Positions 1-6,810 of a stretch of DNA of 54,553 bases are shown here, piece after piece. This stretch comes from Solirubrobacterales bacterium (lineage in GTDB: Bacteria > Actinomycetota > Thermoleophilia > Solirubrobacterales > Solirubrobacteraceae). Below the pieces are notes generated by a model. The model had not been told where the DNA came from and searched no databases. It was given only the letters and a program-made list of their open reading frames with translations. The translations under genes were made by a program, and so were the position numbers. The stretch is from NCBI GenBank assembly GCA_003138355.1, contig PLFX01000015.1, positions 1-54,553 of the forward strand, given 5' to 3'. How positions within the stretch are numbered: position 1 is the stretch's first letter; each line of letters starts with the position of its first letter.

Positions 1-350
1 ACCTCGGGTGAGCCGAGCGCCCAAACCGCTGACACAGACTTCGGCGCCGAGAACGTCGCATCGATCGCGACCACCGCCTCACCGTTCGCACCAACCCGTC
101 GCAGCTGCTCGCCGCTCACCGGATGACGGACCGCCATCACCGCGTGAAACGCGTCACCGTCAACCGGCAACGATGGATCAACGCCGAGCGCCGCCGCGCC
201 GCCCGGACCGAGCACCCAACGGCCCGGCGCCTCGACCCGCTCACCGTCCTTCAGGTAGTAGTCGCCCTCCTCCGGAGGCTGCGAGCGACCCTCCAAATAC
301 GACGCGTACGCGCCACCACCACCGGCCGAAACCTTCGCCACCGTCAACAC
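1..350 (-). CDS. MobF/TrwC-family conjugative relaxase, N-terminal part (runs off left edge)
   Basis: I translated the minus strand from GTG at 350 to base 1 (116 codons) and found no stop. The product starts VLTVAKVSAGGGGAYASYLEG and contains GDYYLKDGERVEAPGRW and DATFSAPKSVSAVWALG. The last string is the hallmark of the TrwC/TraA relaxase domain, which nicks and covalently binds plasmid or ICE DNA at oriT. Only the extreme N-terminus is present; the catalytic tyrosines and HxH metal site should follow or lie off the window. The start is chosen because relaxases of this type begin MLTVAK. TTG at 347 is the alternative, and no strong Shine-Dalgarno is visible. With the att site at 2232-2286 this marks the left region as an integrative mobile element. 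Confidence 0.85.
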   Translation of the reverse strand, partial: MLTVAKVSAGGGGAYASYLEGRSQPPEEGDYYLKDGERVEAPGRWVLGPGGAAALGVDPSLPVDGDAFHAVMAVRHPVSGEQLRRVGANGEAVVAIDATFSAPKSVSAVWALGSPE

Positions 351-801
351 GACAACCGCCCGCGACAGCCAGTGAGACTGAGAACGAGGAACACCCCGCG
401 ACCGACCGGATCATGCCGCCAGAACGCCGGACATGGGCTTACAGGGACGCTCACGCCGGCCGAGTTTAGCATCTAGTGCGTAAAGTGTATCTGCTCTTAG
501 CCGAGCGAAGCTGCTTGTTGTTGCGGTTGGCGACGCGGCAGGCGCGGAGCAGCGGTGACGTGCGCGGGCGGGATGCTGTTGGGCGCATGCGTCTGTGGCG
601 TGGACGTATCGCGGGTGAGCGGCGGGCGCGAGGGCGGCGTAGGTGCGTTCGTGGACGACCGCGCGACGAAAGCTTGCGCATTCCCGTGATCGCCGGCCGT
701 CGAGTCCACGGCGGCGCACTTCGGACCGGTTTGACGCCGCTGACTGTCCGGCTGGTGTCCAAGGCCGCGCACCGCGGCCCTGTGCTGTACTCCTCCGTGG
801 C
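351..801. other. Intergenic stretch without a convincing gene
   Basis: About 450 bases separate the relaxase start from the toxin gene. Overlapping open frames on both strands are Arg/Pro-rich and look like compositional shadows of GC-rich DNA. I see no recognisable motif or hairpin. The region should carry the relaxase promoter and could hold oriT, which normally lies close to a relaxase gene, but I cannot point to a nic site. Confidence 0.4.
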
Positions 802-1209
802 GTGAGCGAGGAGCCGAGGTACCGACGTCAGTGGCGCGACTACCGGACGACTGCGGGTGGTCGACCGGTCAAGAAGTTCCTGATGAAGCTGACGTCTACC
901 GAGCGCGCGGTGATCGTCGCGGCGATGAAGGAGGTCACGCGGGACGGACTCGCGGCGGCCAAGCATCTCTCCGGCGACATCTACGAGGTCAAGGCGGACA
1001 CGAACGACAAGTTCTTCCGCGTCCTGTTCGCCGCCGAAGGCGAGCACAACCACGTGTTGTTGTCGCTCGAGGCGTTCGCCAAGAAAACCGGCAAGACGCC
1101 GAAGGCCAAGCTCGACCTCGCGAAGGAGCGCTTGAAGGACTGGCGCGAGCAGGGCAAGCGGCTCAGGAAGGACCAGGCGGCAACGGAGAAGAGCAGGCGT
1201 GGAAGTTAA
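802..1209 (+). CDS. HigB/RelE-like (Gp49 family) toxin
   Basis: This 135-residue protein has the layout of phage-derived Gp49/HigB toxins, which are mRNA interferases of the RelE fold. A basic segment (RPVKKFLMKL) leads into a helical pair. The core strands read GDIYEVKADTNDKFFRVLF, followed by HNHVLLSLEAFAKKTGKTP, where the family usually has LLHGFxKKTxKTP. The C-terminus is very basic. GTG at 802 is chosen because the conserved domain begins just after it; the in-frame extension upstream is low-quality. An Xre-type antitoxin follows 114 bases downstream, so the pair is a host-inhibition-type toxin-antitoxin module with the toxin gene first. It sits inside the putative mobile element, where such modules often stabilise the element. 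Confidence 0.8.
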   Translation: MSEEPRYRRQWRDYRTTAGGRPVKKFLMKLTSTERAVIVAAMKEVTRDGLAAAKHLSGDIYEVKADTNDKFFRVLFAAEGEHNHVLLSLEAFAKKTGKTPKAKLDLAKERLKDWREQGKRLRKDQAATEKSRRGS

Positions 1210-1257
1210 GACCCGGGCGCGATGACTTGCCAGAACCTGCCGATACATCTAAAGTGA

Positions 1258-1289
1258 GATATCGATTTGGCGATACTAGAATCGGTATC
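1258..1289. promoter_or_regulatory. Palindromic operator between toxin and antitoxin genes
   Basis: GATATCGATT (1258-1267) and AATCGGTATC (1280-1289) are inverted repeats matching at 9 of 10 positions across a 12-base spacer. They sit 34 bases before the antitoxin start. CGATAC half-sites also occur at 1241-1246 and 1271-1276. HigA-type antitoxins usually bind palindromes at their own promoter. This placement suggests an internal promoter giving extra antitoxin. Confidence 0.55.
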
Positions 1290-1323
1290 AGGGTCAAGAG
1301 CGACGTAGAAGGGATGCAGCGAC

Positions 1324-1638
1324 ATGGTTGATGAGCGCGACTTCCTCGACGAGATCATCGAGGAGTCCACCGAGCTTGATTCCCAGTTCCCCGCGCTGTT
1401 GGCCGCGGCGGAGCAACGCCGCGAGCTGCTCAGGACGCTCGTCTCCAAGCGACAGAGCAAGGGGCTTTCGCAGACCACCGTGGCGGCGCTGATGAAGACC
1501 TCGCAGTCCGCCGTCGCGCGCCTCGAAGGCCAGGAGGACGCGAAGGAGTCGATGATCGATCGCTACGCCGCCGCAATCGGCGTACAGGTGAAGCGCACCG
1601 TCGTCGAGGTCGAGGACCGCGAGCCGGTCGCAGCATAA
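1324..1638 (+). CDS. HigA-like Xre-family antitoxin
   Basis: This 104-residue protein has an acidic helical N-terminus (about 1-35) that probably contacts the toxin. A helix-turn-helix follows at about 40-75: RQSKGLSQTTVAALMKTSQSAVARLEGQ. That is the HTH_3/Xre pattern, with Q-T-T-V-A and S-Q-S-A-V-A-R-L at the recognition helix. The C-terminus (QVKRTVVEVED) resembles the short strand of HigA proteins encoded next to Gp49-type toxins. It should neutralise the upstream toxin and autoregulate through the palindrome at 1258-1289. Confidence 0.8.
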   Translation: MVDERDFLDEIIEESTELDSQFPALLAAAEQRRELLRTLVSKRQSKGLSQTTVAALMKTSQSAVARLEGQEDAKESMIDRYAAAIGVQVKRTVVEVEDREPVAA

Positions 1639-1701
1639 GTCGGTCCCATAGCTCCGCGCCGATAGCACCGGGAGAGAGGTTGCCCGCGACGACTCGCTCG
1701 C

Positions 1702-2022
1702 TTAGCGCTGGGCAGCACGAGGCAAGGCGGTGATCGCGACGCGCGCGCCGAGCTCGTCGGCGATCGACACGATCAGCGGCAGCTCGGGCCGTGCCGTCTG
1801 CGCCGTGAACAGGCGCCGGATGCTCGACGGGTTGCGGCCGATGCGACGGGCGAGCTCGGTCTTCGAGATGCCGGCGTCGACGCGCAGCTGATCGAGCGAG
1901 CGAATCACCGCGTCGATCTGCTCGATCTCGCGACGCTCGCGCTCGTAATGCGCGCGCGCCTCGGGATCACTCAGCCAGGCCGCCTTGCCGCGCTCGTAAT
2001 AGTCAGAAGCCGCCCGGGCCAT
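1702..2022 (-). CDS. Orphan Xre/HigA-like DNA-binding protein
   Basis: This 106-residue protein has a helical N-terminus rich in Glu, Arg and Tyr (YYERGKAAWLSDPEARAHYERER) and then a helix-turn-helix, GISKTELARRIGRNPSSIRRLFTAQ (about 55-80). The overall plan is that of HigA/MqsA-like antitoxins or phage repressors. ATG at 2022 is preceded by AAGG. No toxin gene adjoins it; the overlapping upstream frame (2003-2215) has no toxin features. It may therefore be a solitary antitoxin or the regulator of the element. A CGATAC motif at 2055-2060 in its upstream region echoes the half-sites of the neighbouring toxin-antitoxin operator, which hints at cross-regulation, but this is weak. Confidence 0.7.
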   Translation of the reverse strand: MARAASDYYERGKAAWLSDPEARAHYERERREIEQIDAVIRSLDQLRVDAGISKTELARRIGRNPSSIRRLFTAQTARPELPLIVSIADELGARVAITALPRAAQR

Positions 2023-2118
2023 TGCCTTCGTGGTCCCCTCGAACGTTGCTCATACGATACACCCACGCGTACCATAGACGCAACACGATAGGAGCACACG
2101 GCACGCTACCGGGCTCGG

Positions 2119-2203
2119 CCGTGACAACATCCGTGACAACATCCGAACAGTCCAGGGCGTCCAATGCGTCTTCAGAAGCCCGCAAATTGGACGTATTGGA
2201 CGC
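2119..2203. repeat. Short direct and inverted repeats beside the att site (candidate integrase/RDF arm sites)
   Basis: CCGTGACAACAT occurs twice in perfect tandem (2119-2130 and 2131-2142). A 9-mer occurs three times: GCGTCCAAT at 2157-2165 in inverse orientation, ATTGGACGT at 2186-2194 and ATTGGACGC at 2195-2203. These lie 29-113 bases inside the tRNA-derived junction. Tyrosine integrases and excisionases bind arrays of this size and placement in attL/attR. The assignment is inferred from position. Confidence 0.45.
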
Positions 2204-2231
2204 GTGCGGACGCATCTACGGGGCCTCGATT

Positions 2232-2286
2232 CGGTTCAGGTCCGTGTGGAGGTAACTCTGTGGAGGTTCGAGTCCTCTCATCCGCA
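2232..2286 (+). mobile_element. att junction: 3' half of a tRNA-Leu(CAG) gene, element boundary
   Basis: The 55 bases read as the 3' half of a class II tRNA-Leu. They show an anticodon loop TTCAGGT with CAG anticodon, 3' anticodon strand CCGTG, a long variable arm (GTGGAG-GTAA-CTCTG), T arm GGAGG-TTCGAGT-CCTCT, and acceptor strand CATCCGC plus A. The 5' half is missing: the upstream sequence cannot form a D arm, and the 5' anticodon strand matches only in its last three bases. Integrases commonly target tRNA 3' ends and leave such a duplicate at the distal junction. The complete tRNA-Leu is predicted to lie left of the window, beyond the relaxase gene, with ordinary chromosome starting at 2287. 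Confidence 0.75.
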
Positions 2287-2333
2287 TCGCGAAACGGTCG
2301 GCAGACGCGGGCCTAAGCGTCACCCGCGAACGG

Positions 2334-2350
2334 CGGCTCACGTTGAGCCG
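2334..2350. other. Short hairpin at the end of the LacI-family gene
   Basis: CGGCTCA (2334-2340) and TGAGCCG (2344-2350) form a 7-bp stem with a 3-base loop overlapping the stop codon of the repressor gene. No U-run follows on either strand, so it may be only a weak terminator or an RNA 3'-end stabiliser. Confidence 0.3.
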
Positions 2351-3417
2351 AGGAGGGCGCTGCGGCGTCTGTGGCGCTTTGCCGTGAGTCTCTCTTCGCG
2401 CGGCGCGGGGCCGGTCGACTCGCGCACGATCAGCTCGGCCGACACCACGTGCTGGCGGGGCGAGGTGTCCTTGCCGGTGAGCTTGTCGATCAGCATGTCC
2501 GCGGCGAGGCGACCTGATTCGAATGCCGGCCAGTCAACGCCCGTCAGTGCGGGAGTGAACATCTCGGCGAACTCGGCAGCGATGATCGAGACGACGGAGA
2601 ACTCGTCGGGGACGCGCAGGTCGGCTGCACGAAGCGCGCTGAGCAGGCCGGTGAACTGCCATCCCGTCGTGATCGCCGCCGTGCACTCAGGCTCCGAATG
2701 TAGGAGCCGCGTCGTGATCGCGAACGCCTCGCGCGGAGCGTGCGAGCACGGGGCGTGAATGCCGCGGATGCCGAGCTCGGGGGCGACACGCTCGAAGGCG
2801 TCGCGCGCGCTCAGGCCCCCCATGTAGCCGGCCGCGAGCAGCTCAGCCGGGAAATTGAACAGCGCGACGCACGTGTGGCCGAGCCGCGCGAGGTGGGCGA
2901 GGCTCGTCTCGATGGCGCCGGCGAAGTCCATGTCAACAAAGCTGATCCCCGTTAAGTCGTCTGTTCTGCCGATCAGCGAGAACGGGTAGCCCGCCGACCG
3001 CAGCCGCTCAATGCGAGGATCCTGGCGCAGCGTCTCCATCAGGATGACGCCGTCGGCGCGGCCCTGAGCGACGAGGCGCGTGACGGCGTCCGGAGCAGTC
3101 GTCTCGGTCGACAGGAGGAGCGAGTAATCGCTCGCACTCGTCGCCTGCGTGGCCCCGGCGACGAAGGTTTGCTGGACCGGCACGAGCTGCCATTGCGGCG
3201 AGGGCAGGAAGAGCGCGATCGTGTGCGACGCGCCGCTCGCGAGGGCACGGGCCGGTCCGTGCGGGCGGTAGTCGAGCTCCTCGATCGCCGCCAGGACGCG
3301 CTCGCGCAGAAGGGGCGATACAGAGCGCTTGCCGCTCAGTACGTAGGACACGGTGCTCAGTCCCACGCCTGCGTGCGTAGCGATCTGCGCCATCGTTACC
3401 GGCCTCGACTCTGCCAT
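2338..3417 (-). CDS. LacI-family transcriptional repressor of the GH127/GH31 glycan operon
   Basis: This is a 359-residue LacI/GalR regulator. The N-terminal helix-turn-helix and hinge read VTMAQIATHAGVGLSTVSYVLSGKRSVSPLLRERV... and YRPHGPARALASG. A periplasmic-binding-like sensor domain follows from residue ~65 to the end, with segments such as VDMDFAGAIETSLAHLARLGH typical of the family. ATG at 3417 was chosen, eight codons before the HTH; the longer frame to 3525 adds non-homologous residues and would cover the operators. It is divergent from the glycosidase operon. Three GAAGCGCTTC palindromes lie in the shared upstream region, so it most likely represses both itself and the operon until a sugar inducer binds. 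Confidence 0.9.
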   Translation of the reverse strand: MAESRPVTMAQIATHAGVGLSTVSYVLSGKRSVSPLLRERVLAAIEELDYRPHGPARALASGASHTIALFLPSPQWQLVPVQQTFVAGATQATSASDYSLLLSTETTAPDAVTRLVAQGRADGVILMETLRQDPRIERLRSAGYPFSLIGRTDDLTGISFVDMDFAGAIETSLAHLARLGHTCVALFNFPAELLAAGYMGGLSARDAFERVAPELGIRGIHAPCSHAPREAFAITTRLLHSEPECTAAITTGWQFTGLLSALRAADLRVPDEFSVVSIIAAEFAEMFTPALTGVDWPAFESGRLAADMLIDKLTGKDTSPRQHVVSAELIVRESTGPAPREERLTAKRHRRRSALLGST

Positions 3418-3468
3418 TTCGCGGGATTCTCGCACTGCTTCCCGATAATCGTAGGCTCGCCACTCGCA

Positions 3469-3478
3469 GAAGCGCTTC
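3469..3478. promoter_or_regulatory. LacI-family operator copy 1 (GAAGCGCTTC)
   Basis: This is a perfect 10-bp palindrome with the central CG typical of LacI/GalR operators, 52 bases upstream of the repressor start. It is the copy best placed for autoregulation. Confidence 0.75.
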
Positions 3479-3560
3479 ACAAGGGCCGCGGCGGCGCCCA
3501 TCGGCCCGGCCGCCGCGCCGTACACGTAGCCTCGCCGACTTCCCCTGCAAACACGGGGGT

Positions 3561-3570
3561 GAAGCGCTTC
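3561..3570. promoter_or_regulatory. LacI-family operator copy 2 (GAAGCGCTTC)
   Basis: This copy is identical to those at 3469 and 3606. It lies 92 bp from copy 1 and 45 bp from copy 3, about 87 bases upstream of the GH127 start. That suits DNA looping between dimers or tetramers. Confidence 0.75.
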
Positions 3571-3605
3571 CGCCTGGACACGGCGAGCTGCGGCTGGTAG
3601 GGTCG

Positions 3606-3615
3606 GAAGCGCTTC
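3606..3615. promoter_or_regulatory. LacI-family operator copy 3 (GAAGCGCTTC)
   Basis: This third identical palindrome lies 41 bases before the GTG start of the GH127 gene, where a bound repressor would overlap the promoter or the transcription start. Confidence 0.75.
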
Positions 3616-3656
3616 GCCAAGTGCGTCGAGGCGAAGGCCCGGGGAGGGGTCAAGGC

Positions 3657-5546
3657 GTGACTACAAGCGTTTCGCGAATCAGTTCGAGCGTGGTGCCGAC
3701 GGCGTCGGCACGCGTGCGACTGCGTCCAATTGACGGCCGCGGCGTGGTCATCCGCGATGGGCTGCTCGCCGATCGTCAAGCCGTGAACCGGGAGGTGACG
3801 CTCCTTCGCGGCGCCGAGGAACTCGAGCGCGCGGGGACCCTCGACAACCTGCGGATCGCGGCCGGACGGCTGTCGTGCGAGCGGCGCGGGATGGTCTTCA
3901 GCGACTCCGACGTCTACAAGTGGCTGGAGGCGCTCGCCTGGGAGATCGGGCGCGAGCCGTCCGCCGAGCTCGAGGCCCTCGCGCAGGAGACGATCGAGCT
4001 CGTCGCCGCGGCGCAGGAACCCGACGGGTACCTGAACAGCTGGTGCCAGGTTGTGGATCCCGCCTGGCGTTGGACTGACCTGAAGGATGGCCATGAGCTT
4101 TACTGCGCTGGGCACCTGCTCCAGGCCGGCGTCGCATTCGCGCGAGCGACCGGGGACCTGTCGCTGCTCGCGGTTGCCTGTCGCGCCGCCGATCTGATCG
4201 ACGAGGTCTTCGGCCAGGACCCAGCGAGCGGAACCGATGGACACCCGGGGATCGAGGTCGCGCTCGTCGAGCTGTACCGACAGACACAGGAGAGCCGCTA
4301 CCTCACGCTCGCGGACACGCTCGCGACCCGCCGCGGGTCCGGCATGTTCACCGGCGGTCGCTTCGACCTGCGCTACTACCAGGACGCCGAGTCGGTGCGC
4401 GAGGCGCACTCGATCGGCGGCCACGCGGTGCGCGCGCTCTACCTTGCGGCCGGCGTCACCGACCTCTACGCCGAGACGGGCGATGATGCGCTGCTCGCGT
4501 CGGCGCTGCGCCAGTGGGACGAACTTGCTTCGGCGAAGACCTACCTGACCGGTGGAATCGGCTCGCGCCACGACGGGGAGTCGATCGGCGATCCCTACGA
4601 GCTGCCCCCCGACCGTGCGTATTGCGAGACGTGCGCAGCGATCGCCAACATCATGTGGAACTGGCGGCTGCTGCTCGTCACGGGCGAGAGCCGCTTCGCC
4701 GACCTGCTCGAGCGAACGCTCTACAACGGGTTCCTCTCGGGCCTCTCGCTCGACGGCGGGTCGTTCTTCTACACGAACCCGCTGCAGGTGCGAAACGCGA
4801 AGCGCCGCCACAGCTGGCATCCGGTCGCCTGCTGCCCGCCGAACATCATGCGCCTGCTCGCGTCGCTACATCACTACATCGCGACAACGAGCGACGCTGG
4901 GATCCAGGTCCATCAGTACGCGACCTCGACGATCCGCGCCGTTGTGCCGGGCGCCGGGCCAGTCGAGCTGGCCATTGAAACGGGTTACCCGTGGTCGGGA
5001 TCCGTCAGTGTCGAGGTGGTTTCGTGCGGCGAGGCCGAGTGGACGCTCTCGCTGCGGGTGCCCGGATGGGCCCGTAGCGCCACCGTCGATGGGCAGCCGG
5101 TCGCACCGGGATACGCGACGCTGACGCGCCGCTGGCGTCGCGGTGAGCGCGCCGTGCTGGAACTCGATGTGGCGCCGCGGCTTACTGCCCCGAATCCGCG
5201 GATCGACGCGGTTCGCGGCTGCGTGGCCATCGAACGCGGACCGATCGTGTACTGCTTCGAGGGCGCCGATCTCCCAGCCGGGGCAAGTCTCGCTGACGTC
5301 GCGCTGCAGACCGACACGCAGCCCGCCGACAGCGGTCGGCTCGCGTCCCTCGCCGGCGTGCCGGGCGTATCGGCTGATGGAGTGGTCCGCAACCTCGACG
5401 GTTGGAGCGAGATCGAGTACTCCGACCTTCGCGAGCGCCCGCGCGACGGTGTCGGCGCGCCGACGCAACTGCTGGCGATCCCCTACTTCACATGGGCAAA
5501 CCGGGATACCGGCGCGATGCGCGTCTGGCTCCCGAAATCGGATTGA
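3657..5546 (+). CDS. GH127 beta-L-arabinofuranosidase (DUF1680 family)
   Basis: This 629-residue cytoplasmic glycosidase has the GH127/DUF1680 (HypBA1-like) (alpha/alpha)6 barrel: WLEALAWEIGREP, QEPDGYLNSW, HELYCAGHLLQAGVAFARATG, HAVRALYLAAGVTDLYAETGD. The family hydrolyses terminal beta-L-arabinofuranosides using a zinc-bound cysteine. By alignment from memory to HypBA1, the acid/base is Glu308 (DGESIGDPYELPP). Zinc ligands are Glu324 and Cys326 (YCETC) and Cys392-Cys393 (HPVACCPPNIMRLL), with Cys392 as nucleophile; all are present. GTG at 3657 is preceded by GGGGAGGGG about 8 bases upstream. No signal peptide is visible, so it should act on imported oligosaccharides. It is the first gene of the transporter/glycosidase operon. 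Confidence 0.92.
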   Translation: MTTSVSRISSSVVPTASARVRLRPIDGRGVVIRDGLLADRQAVNREVTLLRGAEELERAGTLDNLRIAAGRLSCERRGMVFSDSDVYKWLEALAWEIGREPSAELEALAQETIELVAAAQEPDGYLNSWCQVVDPAWRWTDLKDGHELYCAGHLLQAGVAFARATGDLSLLAVACRAADLIDEVFGQDPASGTDGHPGIEVALVELYRQTQESRYLTLADTLATRRGSGMFTGGRFDLRYYQDAESVREAHSIGGHAVRALYLAAGVTDLYAETGDDALLASALRQWDELASAKTYLTGGIGSRHDGESIGDPYELPPDRAYCETCAAIANIMWNWRLLLVTGESRFADLLERTLYNGFLSGLSLDGGSFFYTNPLQVRNAKRRHSWHPVACCPPNIMRLLASLHHYIATTSDAGIQVHQYATSTIRAVVPGAGPVELAIETGYPWSGSVSVEVVSCGEAEWTLSLRVPGWARSATVDGQPVAPGYATLTRRWRRGERAVLELDVAPRLTAPNPRIDAVRGCVAIERGPIVYCFEGADLPAGASLADVALQTDTQPADSGRLASLAGVPGVSADGVVRNLDGWSEIEYSDLRERPRDGVGAPTQLLAIPYFTWANRDTGAMRVWLPKSD

Positions 5547-5558
5547 CGAGGAGGTTTC

Positions 5559-6809
5559 TTGGCGACTCTCGCCTTTGAGAAGGTGACGAAGGTCTTCCCG
5601 AACGGCGTCGAGGCCGTCCGTGAGTTCGACCTGTTCGTCGACGACGGGGAGTTCGTCGTCCTGGTCGGCCCGTCGGGCTGCGGCAAGACGACCGCTCTGC
5701 GGATGGTCGCCGGACTGGAGGAACTGACCTCGGGAACGATCAAGCTCGGCGGCCAGGTCGTCAACGACATCTCGGCGCGCGACCGGGATGTGGCGATGGT
5801 CTTCCAGAACTACGCCCTCTACCCGCACTTGACTGTGCTCGACAACATCGCCTTCTCGCTCAGGGTCCGCGGCATTCCCAAGCAGGAGCGCCACCTGAAG
5901 GCGCGGGAAGCGGCCGAAGTTCTGGGCCTCGGCGAGGTCGTCCTGCGCAAGCCTCCCCAGCTCTCTGGCGGCCAGCGCCAGCGCGTCGCGATGGGCCGCG
6001 CGCTCGTCCGTGAGCCCGCCGTGTTCCTGATGGACGAGCCGCTGTCGAACCTGGACGCCAACCTGCGCGTGCAGATGCGCAGCGAGGTCCTGCGCGTTCA
6101 GCGGCGTCTCGGAGTCGCGGCGCTCTACGTCACGCACGACCAGACCGAGGCGATGACGATGGGAGACCGCGTCGCGGTCCTCCGCGACGGCACGCTCCAG
6201 CAGCTTGCAACCCCGCAGGAGCTCTATGAGAGCCCGACCAACCTGTTTGTTGCCTCGTTCATCGGCTCGCCGCCGATGAACCTCTACGAGGCCGAGATCT
6301 CGGGGCCCGCGAACGAGCTGGTGCTTTCGCTCGGTCCGCAGCGGCTCGCCCTGTCGGCCGACGTCGGACAGCGCCGTCCCGGCTTGGTTGCGAGCACGGC
6401 TCGCGAAATCGTGGTCGGGATCCGTCCCGAGCTTCTGACCGTCACGGTTGGTGGGAGCGCGGACCACGGGCCGACACTCGAAGCACAGGTCGAGCTCGTC
6501 GAGCTCCTCGGCAACGAATCGCTCGTCCATTTCTCGACGGACGCACGGATGGTGCGCAATCGGGCCGGCGTGTGGACGGCGGACGCCACAACGCACGGGG
6601 AGATCGCGGGTGCGGTCGCCACGGAAGGCGTCGCGCGAGTTGATCCGCGCGTGCCCGTCGCCGTGGGGGACCGTGTGTCGCTCGCCGTCGACGTAAGCCG
6701 TTTGAGCTTCTTTGACGCTGAGACCGGCGACGCGATCGCAGGGCCCTCAGCTGCCACGCCAGCAACACAGCCGCCGCCGCGCGGGCGTGCCGAGGAGCAG
6801 GGATCCTGA
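5559..6809 (+). CDS. Sugar ABC transporter ATP-binding protein (MsmK/UgpC type)
   Basis: This 416-residue ATPase energises carbohydrate import. The nucleotide-binding domain shows Walker A (GPSGCGKTTALR, about 39-50), Q-loop (VFQNYALYPHLTV), signature LSGGQRQRVAMGRAL, Walker B (VFLMDEPLSNLD) and H-loop (LYVTHDQTEA). A C-terminal TOBE/MalK-type regulatory region follows from about residue 235 (FIGSPPMNLYEAEI... VVGIRPE). The start is TTG at 5559 with an excellent GAGGAGG Shine-Dalgarno at 5548-5554. It is 12 bases after the GH127 stop and one base before the GH31 start, so translation is probably coupled. It pairs with the two permeases downstream. Confidence 0.93.
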   Translation: MATLAFEKVTKVFPNGVEAVREFDLFVDDGEFVVLVGPSGCGKTTALRMVAGLEELTSGTIKLGGQVVNDISARDRDVAMVFQNYALYPHLTVLDNIAFSLRVRGIPKQERHLKAREAAEVLGLGEVVLRKPPQLSGGQRQRVAMGRALVREPAVFLMDEPLSNLDANLRVQMRSEVLRVQRRLGVAALYVTHDQTEAMTMGDRVAVLRDGTLQQLATPQELYESPTNLFVASFIGSPPMNLYEAEISGPANELVLSLGPQRLALSADVGQRRPGLVASTAREIVVGIRPELLTVTVGGSADHGPTLEAQVELVELLGNESLVHFSTDARMVRNRAGVWTADATTHGEIAGAVATEGVARVDPRVPVAVGDRVSLAVDVSRLSFFDAETGDAIAGPSAATPATQPPPRGRAEEQGS

Positions 6810-6810
6810 G

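Noticed and set aside
2003-2215. 70-codon minus-strand frame upstream of the orphan Xre gene as its missing toxin
   Set aside because: It overlaps the Xre start, crosses the repeat array and has no RelE/HigB-like features.
2206-2286. A complete tRNA starting at GCGGACG (pairs 6 of 7 with the acceptor strand CATCCGC)
   Set aside because: No D arm can be formed between 2213 and 2231, and the 5' anticodon strand does not match CCGTG. Only the 3' half is tRNA-like, so I call it an att remnant.
3477-6596. Long minus-strand open frames opposite the GH127 and ATPase genes (447 and 576 codons)
   Set aside because: They are antisense shadows of high-GC coding DNA. The plus-strand products carry full catalytic motifs.
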